Positions 16,325 through 25,568 of a DNA stretch of 64,000 nucleotides are shown here, piece by piece. The translations under genes were made by a program, and so were the position numbers. Numbering within the stretch: the first letter of the stretch is position 1; each line of letters starts with the position of its first letter. This DNA comes from Mesorhizobium_B sp035998495 (GTDB lineage: Bacteria; Pseudomonadota; Alphaproteobacteria; Rhizobiales; Rhizobiaceae). The stretch is taken from NCBI GenBank assembly GCA_035998495.1, contig DASYHP010000098.1, forward strand, positions 52,988 through 116,987, given 5' to 3'. The notes below the pieces were generated by a model. It was not told the DNA's origin and made no database searches. It saw only the letters and a list, made by a program, of their open reading frames with translations.

Positions 16325-16681
16325 GTTCTTCCTCCCATTCGTCGCGTTCCCCGGCGGCGGCTCCCATGCCCGCTCTATCCGGTCGGCTAAACCCGGTTGC
16401 GCCTTTTCGTGAACGCAGCCTCCCGCCGCGCACCGGCAAGCGCAATCGCAACCGGCTCCTCCGTCCTCAACTGGTAGGGCCAAAGCGGCGCAAGCGTCAA
16501 GGCCCTTGCGGAAGGCGGACGCTTCCGTCACGCTGAATGCCGACCGGGGTCCGCTGTGCCGAATCTGGCGTTGCGTGGCGGTTTCCTGCTCTATGGCAAG
16601 GCGCAACAGTCCTCGACGTTGAATGGCTCTTGCTCGCCCGCTTCGATCTGGTCTAACCAGATGGAGGGAAGGGAGCCCGGC
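16325..16681. promoter_or_regulatory. Divergent promoter region of importer and UPF0261 genes
   Basis: This 357-base gap separates the binding-protein gene from the UPF0261 gene and has no supported ORF. It carries the Shine-Dalgarno of the importer operon at one end and the 17-base palindromic operator at 16646-16662 at the other. No other clear motif was seen. Confidence 0.6.
16646..16662. promoter_or_regulatory. Perfect FadR-type operator (ATCTGGTCTAACCAGAT)
   Basis: Arms of seven bases flank a 3-base centre. The core TGGTCTAACCA is identical to the site at 3780-3790. The palindrome covers an in-frame ATG at 16661 and ends 19 bases before the proposed TTG start at 16682. A repressor bound here would therefore block initiation of the UPF0261 transcript directly. 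Confidence 0.72.
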
Positions 16682-17890
16682 TTGGACACCACGCGACGCG
16701 TCTACGCCATCGGCACGGCCGACACCAAAGGCGAAGAGTTGGCTTTTCTGGCCGAGCGGATTCGCGCGGCGGGCGTTCCCGTGCGGACGATCGACGTCGG
16801 CACGCGCGGCCAGGGCGGCGGCGCATGGGACGCGAGGGCTTCGGCCGTCGCCGGTTTCCATCCGCAGGGGGCCGCGGCCGTGCTGGGCTTGAACGATCGC
16901 GGCCGCGCCGTCAGCGCCATGGGCGAGGCGCTCGAACGCTTCCTGCTCGCGCAAGATGACATCGCCGGCGTCGTTGGCATCGGCGGGGGCGGGGGCACCT
17001 CGGTCGTCACGCGAGGCATGCGCGCCTTGCCACTGGGCCTGCCCAAGCTGATGGTCTCCACGCTCGCCTCGGGCGACACGTCCGCCTTCGTGGACGTGTC
17101 CGACATTCTGATGATGCCCGCCGTGACCGACATGGCGGGGTTGAACGGCATCAGCCGCGTCGTGCTCCACAACGCGGCCCGGGCCATCGCCGGCATGGCA
17201 CTGCGTCCTGCCCCGAGGGGGGAAGCGAAGCCCGCCCTGGGGCTCACCATGTTCGGCGTGACCACCCCTTGCGTGACGGCGGTCGTGGAGCGGCTCAAGG
17301 CACAATACGACTGCACGGTGTTCCACGCCACAGGCACGGGTGGCCGCACGATGGAGAAGCTTGCCGACAGCGGCTTCTTCGCCGGGCTCATCGATCTCAC
17401 CACGACCGAGGTGGCCGATCTTCTGGTGGGTGGCGTGCTTCCGGCGACCGACGACCGTTTCGGCGCGCTCGCCCGGACGCGAGCGCCGGCCGTGGTGTCG
17501 GTGGGCGCCTGCGACATGGTCAATTTTTGGGCGCCGGAAACGGTGCCGGAGCGCTTCAAGGGCCGGACGTTTTATCAGCACAATCCGAATGTCACCCTGA
17601 TGCGGACGACACCCGAGGAATGCGCCGCCCTCGGGCGGTGGATCGGCGGCAAGCTGAGCGGCTGCGACGGTCCTCTGCGGGTGCTCCTGCCGGAGCGCGG
17701 CGTGTCGGCACTCGACATCGAAAGCGGAGCGTTCTGGGACCGGCAAGCCGACGAGGCGCTGTTCTCCGCTCTTGAGGACACGATCCGCCCAACGAACCAC
17801 CGCCGCGTCGAGCGCCTGCCCCTCCACATCAACGACCCCGCGTTCGCGGAGGCGGTGGTGGGTGCGTGGCGGGAGGTGTCAAGTGGCTGA
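16682..17890 (+). CDS. UPF0261 / Tm-1-like ATP-binding family protein
   Basis: A 402-residue member of the Tm-1-like ATP-binding family (COG5441). Features include A-I-G-T-A-D-T-K-G-E-E at the start, the glycine-rich G-I-G-G-G-G-G-T-S-V-V nucleotide-type loop near residue 105, and H-A-T-G-T-G-G-R-T-M-E later. The TTG start at 16682 is chosen because G-G-G-A-G lies six bases upstream and the length then matches the family; an ATG at 16661 lies inside the operator. The gene is followed by a PEP-hydrolase-type TIM barrel, its usual partner, and the two are fused in some organisms. The reaction is not established; a catabolic role is inferred from its neighbours. Confidence 0.9.
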   Translation: MDTTRRVYAIGTADTKGEELAFLAERIRAAGVPVRTIDVGTRGQGGGAWDARASAVAGFHPQGAAAVLGLNDRGRAVSAMGEALERFLLAQDDIAGVVGIGGGGGTSVVTRGMRALPLGLPKLMVSTLASGDTSAFVDVSDILMMPAVTDMAGLNGISRVVLHNAARAIAGMALRPAPRGEAKPALGLTMFGVTTPCVTAVVERLKAQYDCTVFHATGTGGRTMEKLADSGFFAGLIDLTTTEVADLLVGGVLPATDDRFGALARTRAPAVVSVGACDMVNFWAPETVPERFKGRTFYQHNPNVTLMRTTPEECAALGRWIGGKLSGCDGPLRVLLPERGVSALDIESGAFWDRQADEALFSALEDTIRPTNHRRVERLPLHINDPAFAEAVVGAWREVSSG

Positions 17891-17896
17891 ACTCCT

Positions 17897-18050
17897 CGAC
17901 CCCCTCTCCGTCCGGCTTCGCCGGCCACCTCTCCCCCGATCGACGGGGGAGAGGATGGGTGGTGCCTTCTGCGAGCACGGCGCCTTTCCTCTCCCTCTGA
18001 TGGGGGAGAGGTGCCGAGCCGGAGCGCAGCCGAGGTGAGGCGCAGAGGGG
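17897..18050. repeat. Palindromic intergenic repeat
   Basis: The gap between the UPF0261 and TIM-barrel genes is filled by C-C-A-C-C-T-C-T-C-C-C-C / G-G-G-G-A-G-A-G-G style hairpins. Its segment near 17955 shares a 20-base stretch, inverted, with the repeat at 11544-11687, so the two belong to one family. It may tune expression of the downstream gene. Confidence 0.65.
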
Positions 18051-18089
18051 GTCGAGAAATGTCCGTCCGCCGTTCTTGAGAAGAGGCCA

Positions 18090-18929
18090 ATGCCCCTGAT
18101 TCCCCGCCAACAAATCCTCGAAAAATTCCGCGGCATGATCACCGAGGGCAAGCCCATCGTCGGCGGCGGCGCAGGGACCGGCCTATCCGCCAAGGCGGAG
18201 GAGGCGGGCGGCATAGACCTCATCATCATCTACAATTCGGGCCGCTATCGCATGGCGGGCCGCGGCTCGGCGGCGGGCCTGCTCGCCTATGGCAACGCCA
18301 ATGAGATCGTGAAGGAGATGGCGGTCGAGGTGCTGCCGGTGGTCAAGCACACGCCCGTGCTCGCCGGCGTCAACGGCACCGACCCTTTCGTGCTGATGCG
18401 CCGCTTCCTCCTGGAATTGAAAGAGATGGGCTTTTCCGGCGTCCAGAACTTTCCGACGATCGGCCTGTTCGACGGGGCCATGCGCCAGAGCTTCGAGGAG
18501 ACCGGGATGGGGTTCTCGCTCGAAGTGGACACCATCGCCGAAGCCCACGCGCTCGACATGCTCACCACCCCTTACGTCTTCAACCCAGGTGAGGCGAAGG
18601 CGATGACGGAGGCCGGGGCCGACATCGTGGTGGCGCATATGGGCGTGACCACCGGCGGCACGATCGGCGCCTATTCCGCCAAATCGCTCGACGACTGCGT
18701 GGGCGAGATTTCCGCCATCGCCGATGCGGCCCGCGCGGTGCGCGAGGACGTGATTTTGCTCTGCCATGGCGGGCCGATCTCCATGCCGGCGGATGCGGCC
18801 TACATTCTGGATCGCGTGCCGGGCCTGCACGGATTCTACGGCGCGAGCTCCATGGAACGCCTGCCGGCGGAAGCCGCGATCGCCGCGCAGACGCGCGACT
18901 TCAAGGCGCTGAAGGCCACGGGCGGCTGA
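18090..18929 (+). CDS. Phosphoenolpyruvate hydrolase-family TIM-barrel protein
   Basis: A 279-residue protein of the PEP_hydrolase/TIM-barrel signal transduction family (COG5564). Recognisable segments are G-G-G-A-G-T-G-L-S-A-K, I-I-I-Y-N-S-G-R-Y-R-M, V-A-H-M-G-V-T-T-G-G and C-H-G-G-P-I. The family is thought to act on PEP- or pyruvate-like groups, but enzyme activity is poorly documented. It belongs with the UPF0261 protein upstream; this pair recurs next to ABC importers in alphaproteobacteria. I infer the pair carries out one step on the imported substrate, possibly a retro-aldol or hydrolytic cleavage. Confidence 0.9.
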   Translation: MPLIPRQQILEKFRGMITEGKPIVGGGAGTGLSAKAEEAGGIDLIIIYNSGRYRMAGRGSAAGLLAYGNANEIVKEMAVEVLPVVKHTPVLAGVNGTDPFVLMRRFLLELKEMGFSGVQNFPTIGLFDGAMRQSFEETGMGFSLEVDTIAEAHALDMLTTPYVFNPGEAKAMTEAGADIVVAHMGVTTGGTIGAYSAKSLDDCVGEISAIADAARAVREDVILLCHGGPISMPADAAYILDRVPGLHGFYGASSMERLPAEAAIAAQTRDFKALKATGG

Positions 18930-18960
18930 GGCCCGAGTCCGTGGCGCGAACGCCGCGGGC

Positions 18961-18979
18961 GGCTTGCTTCGGGCAAGCC
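18961..18979 (+). other. Short intercistronic hairpin
   Basis: Arms G-G-C-T-T-G-C and G-C-A-A-G-C-C enclose a 5-base loop (T-T-C-G-G), 31 bases after the TIM-barrel stop and 29 bases before the cupin start. There is no T-run, so it is more likely an mRNA-processing or stabilising structure than a terminator. Confidence 0.5.
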
Positions 18980-19007
18980 TGCATCGAGGACATCGGGAGA
19001 AGAAATC

Positions 19008-19427
19008 ATGACTGACGCCGAAAAGCTGTTCCGCACCCCGCGCGAGGTGGACACCTTCGCCTTCGACTGGGGAAAACTCGCGCTCACCGTCGGGCCGGAG
19101 GTCAACGGTGCGAAAACCTTCTCGGGCGGCGTTGTCGATCTCGGCCCCGGCCAAGGCCATACGCGCCACAACCATCCCGGCTCGGAAGAGATCATCTTCA
19201 TCATCTCGGGCGAGGGCGAGCAGATGGTGGAGGACGAAAACGGCCAGCCGGTCACGCGGGCGGTCGGGCCGGGCTGCACGGTGTTCGTGCCCGACAGCCG
19301 CTTCCACTCGACGCAGAACACCGGCTCGGGGCCGATGCAGTTGTTCGTGGTCTATTCGCCGGCCGGACCGGAACTCGCCTTGCGTGACCTGCCTGATTTC
19401 CGCCTGGTGCCGCCGGGCGGGGCGTGA
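19008..19427 (+). CDS. Cupin domain protein
   Basis: A 139-residue single cupin barrel. Metal ligands of motif 1 are seen in H-T-R-H-N-H-P-G-S-E-E, and motif 2 in V-F-V-P-D-S-R-F-H-S-T. The ATG follows G-G-G-A-G-A-A-G. Small cupins of this size are often sugar isomerases, dioxygenases or small-molecule sensors. It follows the UPF0261/TIM-barrel pair and probably shares their transcript. No specific function can be assigned. Confidence 0.88.
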   Translation: MTDAEKLFRTPREVDTFAFDWGKLALTVGPEVNGAKTFSGGVVDLGPGQGHTRHNHPGSEEIIFIISGEGEQMVEDENGQPVTRAVGPGCTVFVPDSRFHSTQNTGSGPMQLFVVYSPAGPELALRDLPDFRLVPPGGA

Positions 19428-19449
19428 GGGGCGCGCGAGTCCCACCACC

Positions 19450-20637
19450 TCACACCCTACCCCGGTTCCACCCCCGGCCCTTCTCGCCGAACATCTGATA
19501 CCCGTCCGCTGTCACCGCCAGCGTGTCCTCGAGCTTGATGAAGCCGCGAACCGGGTGGAGCATGGTGGTCTCGACCGAGAGCACCATGCCCGCTTCGAGC
19601 GGGTGTCCCGCGTCCACGCCCTCGTAAGCGACGGGGTGGTTGGTCATCAGAAAGGGAACCTCGTGGGAGATCAGCCCCATGCCATGGGCGAAGAAATCGG
19701 TGAAGCCGGCCACCGGCGAGGCCTTCAGCGCGCTTTCCGCCGCCGCGATCACCTCGCCGCCGAGCCGGCCGGCGCGCACCTGCGAAAACGCCGCCTGCTG
19801 GATCGCCTCGACCTGGGCCAGGAGGTCCTCCAACTCGGCGTCCGGCTCGCCCAAGACCCCCATGCGGCAGAGGTCGCCGATATAGCCCTCGAAATTGCCG
19901 CCTGAATCGATGGACAGCACCTCGCCTTCCGCCCAGGCCTGGTCCGACGCCGCCCGGTTGTGGCTCGCGCCCAGCGTCAGCAGGCAGTATTCGAAGTGCA
20001 GCCCGCGCAGGGTTTCCTCGCCGCGCAGCCGCTCGATGATCTCGCGTTTCGTGCTCCCCCCGCGCGCCCACTGAACCGTGGCGATCATCGCATCCGTGAT
20101 GAGCTCGGAGGCCGTCTTGAGCTTTTGGAGCTCGCTCGGCGTTTTGACCGCCCGCAGGCGTTCGAGCCCATGGGTGGCGTCCACGAACGCCGCCTCGGGA
20201 AGTTCGCGGCAAAGGCGCAGATAGGCGTCGGCGGGCAGAAAGCCGGGCTCGAAGCCGATGCGCCCGCGCTCCAGCCCGATTTTCTTGACGTGCTCGACGG
20301 CGAGGTCCGCCGCGTCCAGGGTGCCCCAGGCGGCGGGGAAGAAGGAGGGGGTCCAGAAGGGGCGGTTGTGGTGCTCGCCGCCTTCCATCTTGTTGGCCAC
20401 GTAGGCGGCGTGGTCGGGCCGGCCTCTTCGATAGAGCACGAGCGGCAGGTAGCGGCTGTGGCCGATGGCGTCCATGCCCGAGAAGAAGATGAACTTGTAG
20501 CCGCCGAGCAGGTATTGCGCGTTGTGCTTGGAGGAGACGAGCAGAAGGTCGAATCCCGCCTCGTCCATGAGCCGGTCGGCGCGGCCCTGGTCGAAGGGTG
20601 TGACGGTGGCGTCGCCCGCGGTCGCGTGGACGTTCAT
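19450..20637 (-). CDS. M24 family metallopeptidase (Xaa-Pro peptidase/creatinase fold)
   Basis: A 395-residue pita-bread enzyme with an N-terminal creatinase-like domain and a C-terminal catalytic domain. All five metal ligands are visible: S-I-D-S-G-G and G-D-L-C-R-M (Asp, Asp), H-G-M-G-L-I-S-H-E (His), S-V-E-T-T-M (Glu) and K-L-E-D-T-L (Glu). The ATG at 20637 follows G-G-G-A-G-G. Family members cleave Xaa-Pro bonds, or in creatinase-like cases a C-N bond. Its 3' end faces the cupin gene. Whether it belongs to the importer locus or acts on imported peptides or amides is open. Confidence 0.9.
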   Translation of the reverse strand: MNVHATAGDATVTPFDQGRADRLMDEAGFDLLLVSSKHNAQYLLGGYKFIFFSGMDAIGHSRYLPLVLYRRGRPDHAAYVANKMEGGEHHNRPFWTPSFFPAAWGTLDAADLAVEHVKKIGLERGRIGFEPGFLPADAYLRLCRELPEAAFVDATHGLERLRAVKTPSELQKLKTASELITDAMIATVQWARGGSTKREIIERLRGEETLRGLHFEYCLLTLGASHNRAASDQAWAEGEVLSIDSGGNFEGYIGDLCRMGVLGEPDAELEDLLAQVEAIQQAAFSQVRAGRLGGEVIAAAESALKASPVAGFTDFFAHGMGLISHEVPFLMTNHPVAYEGVDAGHPLEAGMVLSVETTMLHPVRGFIKLEDTLAVTADGYQMFGEKGRGWNRGRV

Positions 20638-20707
20638 GCAAAAGTCCTCCCGAACTCTTTTCGCGGGAGACTGCCCCATGTCGTCTCTCGCGTCCACGGC
20701 CCGTCCC

Positions 20708-21589
20708 TCAAAGGAACAGCGCGCGCTCGCCCTCGACCGCCGCGCGGATGAAGCCGGCCGCCGCCTGAACGGAGCCGAGCGGCCGCACCGACTCGTGATA
20801 GACCAGGAAATAGGCGCGGCGGATCGGCGGGATGCCCTCCACCTCCACGAGGTCGGGATGGGTGCGGGCGATGAAGGCGTGCAGGATGCCCAGCCCTGCG
20901 CCCGCGCGCACCGCCTCCACCTGACCGAGCGCGGAGGAGACGGACATTTGCGAAGGTCCGGCGGGCGGGAAGTCCCTGACATAGTCGAGGCCGGGACTGG
21001 CGATGAGATCGGGAACATGGCCGACGAGCGCATGCCGGGCGAGTTCGGCCGGATTTTTCGGGAGGCCGTGCGCCGCCGCATAGGCGCTGGAGGCGTAGAG
21101 GCCGAGCCGGTAGTCGGTCAGCTTCTGCGCGACCAGCCGCCCCTCGGTGGGCCGCTCCACGGTGATGGCGATGTCGGCCTCGCGCCGCGACAGCGAAAAG
21201 GAGCGTGGCACCGGCACGAGCTGGAGCGAAAGCGCCTTGTGCTTCTCGGTGAGCCGAGGCAGGCGCGAGGCAAGAAAGGCGGTGCCGAACCCGTCGGGCG
21301 CGCCGATCCGCACCGTGCCTGACACCGCCTCGCTTTCGCCGCTCACCGCGGCGAGCGCCGCGATGGCGTCGGCCTCCATGCGTTCGGCGAGCGGCAGAAA
21401 GCGTTGGCCGCTTTCCGTCAGCCCGCTGCCCGCCGGCGTGCGGCGAAACAGTTTCGCGCCGAGCGCCGCCTCCAGCGCGTCGAGCCGCCGCGACACGGTG
21501 GCGTGGTTGAGACCGAGCCGCTTGGCCGCGCCGAGCAGGTTGCCCGTCCGCGCCACGGCGAGGAAGATTTTCGCGTCGTCCCAGTTCAT
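20708..21589 (-). CDS. LysR family transcriptional regulator
   Basis: A 293-residue LysR regulator. The N-terminal winged helix has L-L-G-A-A-K-R-L-G-L-N-H-A-T-V-S-R-R-L, and a periplasmic-binding-protein-like effector domain spans about 90-290. The ATG at 21589 is the first Met with homology. It is divergent from iolA with 189 bases between, the classic layout for control of the adjacent dehydrogenase gene. LysR genes next to methylmalonate-semialdehyde dehydrogenase genes are common in rhizobia and pseudomonads. The effector is unknown. Confidence 0.93.
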   Translation of the reverse strand: MNWDDAKIFLAVARTGNLLGAAKRLGLNHATVSRRLDALEAALGAKLFRRTPAGSGLTESGQRFLPLAERMEADAIAALAAVSGESEAVSGTVRIGAPDGFGTAFLASRLPRLTEKHKALSLQLVPVPRSFSLSRREADIAITVERPTEGRLVAQKLTDYRLGLYASSAYAAAHGLPKNPAELARHALVGHVPDLIASPGLDYVRDFPPAGPSQMSVSSALGQVEAVRAGAGLGILHAFIARTHPDLVEVEGIPPIRRAYFLVYHESVRPLGSVQAAAGFIRAAVEGERALFL

Positions 21590-21778
21590 GGCGCTGCCGT
21601 TCAAGCTGCCGCCCTTTCCCTGCCTATGGGGGAAGGGAGCAATCGCCGCCCTTTGCGCCGAGCAGAGCGCTTCTCCCATGGCACGTCAATTCCCGCACAA
21701 CGGCTCTGCTTCCGCGCCGGCTTGCTTTCGCAAGCGCTTGGCGACACACCGGACGCACAGACTGCAGGGAGAGAGATC

Positions 21779-23275
<1,497 letters not shown>

Positions 23276-23293
23276 GGCAAGGAAAAAAGCTCG

Positions 23294-23340
23294 GGCCTCC
23301 CGCCTTGATCCTGATCTGTATGATCAAGGCCCTGGAGGCC
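23294..23340. terminator. Bidirectional hairpin between convergent iolA and iolB
   Basis: Two nested perfect stems are visible, G-G-C-C-T-C-C / G-G-A-G-G-C-C (7 bases) and C-C-T-T-G-A-T-C / G-A-T-C-A-A-G-G (8 bases), around an 11-base loop. It sits in the 83-base gap between two convergent stops and is preceded by an A-run that reads as T on the leftward strand. It can serve as terminator for both units. Confidence 0.75.
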
Positions 23341-23358
23341 GCCTGACCGCGCAACTCC

Positions 23359-24171
23359 TCACCGCCGCAGCAGCCACTCGTGCTCGGGGGCGTTGTGGAA
23401 GCGCCAGGCGCGGCGGGGGCCGGCCATCACGTTGAGGTAGTAGAGATCATAGCCGTGGCAGGCGGCGCAGGGGTGGTAGCCCTCGGGCACCAGCACCACG
23501 TCGCCGTCCTCCACCGCCATGGCCACGTCCAGCGAGCGGAAGCCCTGCTCGTCGGCGTCGGTGTAGACGCGCTGGAAGGCAAAGCCCTGGGGCGGGTTGA
23601 GCCGGTGGTAGTAGGTCTCCTCCAGATAGGTCTCCCGGGGAAAATCGTCGTGATCGTGCTTGTGCGGCGGATAGCTCGACGTGTGCCCGCCCGGCGTGAT
23701 GACCTCGACCACCAGAAGCGAATCCGCGGGCTGGTTCTCGGACAGGATGTTGGTCACATGGCGCGTGTTGGTCCCTGTGCCCCGCACCTCCTGCGACAGG
23801 TCGTCGGGCGAGATCAGCCGCGCGGGCAGCCCGCCCCGGCGGCCCGGCGCGGAGCATACAGCCAGTTCCAGCTCGGTTTCGGCCCTCACCCGCCAGGAGG
23901 AACCTTCCGGCACGTAGACCGACCACGGCTTGCCCTCGAATGGGTTTTTCCGCTCGCCGATCAGACCGAAATCCTCGCCCCCGGCCGACGCATGCGCGCG
24001 GCCCGACACCAACATCAGGCAGTGCTCGCGCCCGCCCGTCTCCTCTTCCACGCTTTCGCCGGGGCGCAGGCGGTGGAGGTCGAAGCCGACATAGTTCCAG
24101 CCCGCCGTGTCGGGCGACACATGGGCGACGTGACCGAATCCCGTTTGCGCCTTCCGGAGAAGGTTGGGCAT
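23359..24171 (-). CDS. iolB: 5-deoxy-glucuronate isomerase
   Basis: A 270-residue bicupin. Its second half has P-P-H-K-H-D and a conserved E-E-T-Y-Y-H-R-L-N-P-P-Q-G-F block, and V-P-E-G-Y-H-P follows; these are the IolB metal-site regions. The enzyme converts 5-deoxy-glucuronate to 5-dehydro-2-deoxygluconate, the product phosphorylated by IolC. The ATG at 24171 follows A-A-G-G-A-G with eight bases of spacing. It is the last gene of the leftward iol operon, directly after a small membrane-protein gene. Confidence 0.96.
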   Translation of the reverse strand: MPNLLRKAQTGFGHVAHVSPDTAGWNYVGFDLHRLRPGESVEEETGGREHCLMLVSGRAHASAGGEDFGLIGERKNPFEGKPWSVYVPEGSSWRVRAETELELAVCSAPGRRGGLPARLISPDDLSQEVRGTGTNTRHVTNILSENQPADSLLVVEVITPGGHTSSYPPHKHDHDDFPRETYLEETYYHRLNPPQGFAFQRVYTDADEQGFRSLDVAMAVEDGDVVLVPEGYHPCAACHGYDLYYLNVMAGPRRAWRFHNAPEHEWLLRR

Positions 24172-24176
24172 AGGGC

Positions 24177-24389
24177 TCACTCCTTGCGCGTGTCGCCCGG
24201 CGGGGCCTCGCCAGGCCTGTAGTTGATGAGATAGAGCCAAGCCCCGTACGCCGCCATGCCGCCGAAAAGAAGCGCCCAGCCCGGCGAGCCCGAAACAAGC
24301 TCGAACAGGCCCCACGCCGCGCAGAACGCCACGAGCGCGACGCGCCGCCACAACGGCCTCAAGAATGGATGATCGGCGTCCCGGTTCAT
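24177..24389 (-). CDS. Small membrane protein in the iol operon (DUF3329-like)
   Basis: A 70-residue protein with a charged N-terminus (D-H-P-F-L-R-P-L-W-R-R) followed by two hydrophobic segments (about 17-35 and 38-55). It lies in the leftward operon between iolE and iolB, 21 bases after the iolE stop and 5 bases before the iolB start. The layout resembles short DUF3329-type membrane proteins I know from rhizobial iol clusters, but I cannot confirm the family. The function is unknown. It may be translated mainly through coupling, because no strong ribosome site is near its ATG. Confidence 0.75.
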   Translation of the reverse strand: MNRDADHPFLRPLWRRVALVAFCAAWGLFELVSGSPGWALLFGGMAAYGAWLYLINYRPGEAPPGDTRKE

Positions 24390-24410
24390 CGGAAGAGCGT
24401 GCTCCGGTGG

Positions 24411-25334
24411 TCAGGCATTTGGAAACCCTTGCGTTTCCACTGTGTAGCCTGCTGCCGTCATCGCGCGCATCAGCTCCTTGTGGCCGACCTGCGCCATCCG
24501 GAGCGGCGGGTTCTTTCTGGGATCCTGCTCGGCTTCCACCACGAACCAGCCCTCATAGCCATGGTCGGCGAAGCGCTGGACGATCGCCGCGAAATCGAGC
24601 GAGCCGTCGCCGGGAACCGTGAAGGCGCCGAGCGCCACGGCATCCAGGAACGACTGCTTCGTTCGGTCGAGCCTGTCGATCACATCCATCCGCACGTCCT
24701 TCACATGGACATGGTTGATGCGGGCATGATGGTTGTCGATGGCGCGCAGCACGTCGCCACCCGCGAAGGCGAGATGGCCGGTGTCGAAGAGCAGCGAAAT
24801 GCCTTCGCCGGAATGGCGCATGAACAGGTCGAACTCGGGCTCGGTCTCGACCACCGCCGCCATATGATGGTGGTAGGAGAGCGGCATGCCCTGTTCGGCG
24901 CACCACTCGCCGAAGGCGGTGACACGTTTCGCATAGTCCTTCATCTCGTCGTCGGAAAGCCTGGGCTTCGTCGCGAGCGGCTTCGAGCGGTCGCCCTGGA
25001 TCGAGCGGCCGACCTCGCCATAGACGATGCAGGGCGCGTCCACGGCCCTAAAGAGCTCGATCATCGGCTGGATGCGGCCCTTGTTGGCGGCAAGCTCCTC
25101 GTCCACCAGCGTGCCGGAGAACCAGCCGCCGCACAGCGTCACGTCGGCCTGCCTGAGGATGGGCAGCATGACTTCGGGATCACGCGGAAAGCGTCGGCCC
25201 ATCTCCATGCCAGTGAAACCCGCAGAGCGCGACTGGCGCAGGCACTCCTCCAGCGACACGTCGTCGCTCAATTCGGCGAGATCGTCGTTCCACCATGCGA
25301 TGGGCGACATGCCCAATTTGGCTTTCACGCCCAT
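24411..25334 (-). CDS. iolE: Myo-inosose-2 dehydratase
   Basis: A 307-residue TIM barrel starting M-G-V-K-A-K-L-G-M-S-P-I-A-W-W-N-D-D, the typical IolE N-terminus. Metal ligands appear in S-Y-H-H-H-M, L-L-F-D-T-G-H, H-V-H-V-K-D-V-R and V-V-E-A-E-Q-D. It dehydrates scyllo-inosose, the IdhA product, to a cyclic diketone that IolD then opens. It is encoded between iolD and the small membrane gene. A 234-base repeat-filled gap separates it from iolD, so part of the expression may be adjusted there. Confidence 0.96.
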   Translation of the reverse strand: MGVKAKLGMSPIAWWNDDLAELSDDVSLEECLRQSRSAGFTGMEMGRRFPRDPEVMLPILRQADVTLCGGWFSGTLVDEELAANKGRIQPMIELFRAVDAPCIVYGEVGRSIQGDRSKPLATKPRLSDDEMKDYAKRVTAFGEWCAEQGMPLSYHHHMAAVVETEPEFDLFMRHSGEGISLLFDTGHLAFAGGDVLRAIDNHHARINHVHVKDVRMDVIDRLDRTKQSFLDAVALGAFTVPGDGSLDFAAIVQRFADHGYEGWFVVEAEQDPRKNPPLRMAQVGHKELMRAMTAAGYTVETQGFPNA

Positions 25335-25379
25335 TCTCCAAGTTCAAACATGCCCAAGCGCCTGTTGTTGGTGGAACGT

Positions 25380-25560
25380 CGCCCCTCACCGCCTCCCCGA
25401 CGCTGGCGCTTCGGGTCGGCACCGCTCCCCGTCGCGGAGAGGAACTGCGGCCACGAGCTTGGCGCCTTTCCTCTCCCCGACGGGGAGAGGTGGACCGCCC
25501 GAAGGGCGGGACGGGGAGAGGTGGACCGCCCGAAGGGCGGGACGGCGAGGGGCCGTGACA
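25380..25560. repeat. Palindromic repeat with a 31-base tandem duplication
   Basis: The iolD-iolE gap contains C-T-C-T-C-C-C-C-G / C-G-G-G-G-A-G-A-G hairpins like those elsewhere in the window. It also carries two perfect tandem copies of a 31-base unit at 25479-25509 and 25510-25540, followed by a degenerate start of a third. Each unit has its own G-A-C-C-G-C-C-C-G-A-A-G-G-G-C-G-G palindrome. Two units and no spacer pattern rule out a CRISPR array. Confidence 0.75.
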
Positions 25561-25568
25561 GGCAGAAC

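Noticed and set aside
16325..17827. Upstream extension of the binding-protein frame toward a giant protein.
   Set aside because: The extension is antisense to the UPF0261 gene. The Shine-Dalgarno and signal peptide fix the start at 16324.
21720..21735. Hairpin upstream of iolA as an attenuator.
   Set aside because: The stem is only six bases with no T-run or leader peptide, so regulation by attenuation is not supported.
25479..25540. Possible CRISPR array from regularly spaced repeats.
   Set aside because: There are only two perfect units placed directly next to each other with no spacers, and no cas genes are present.
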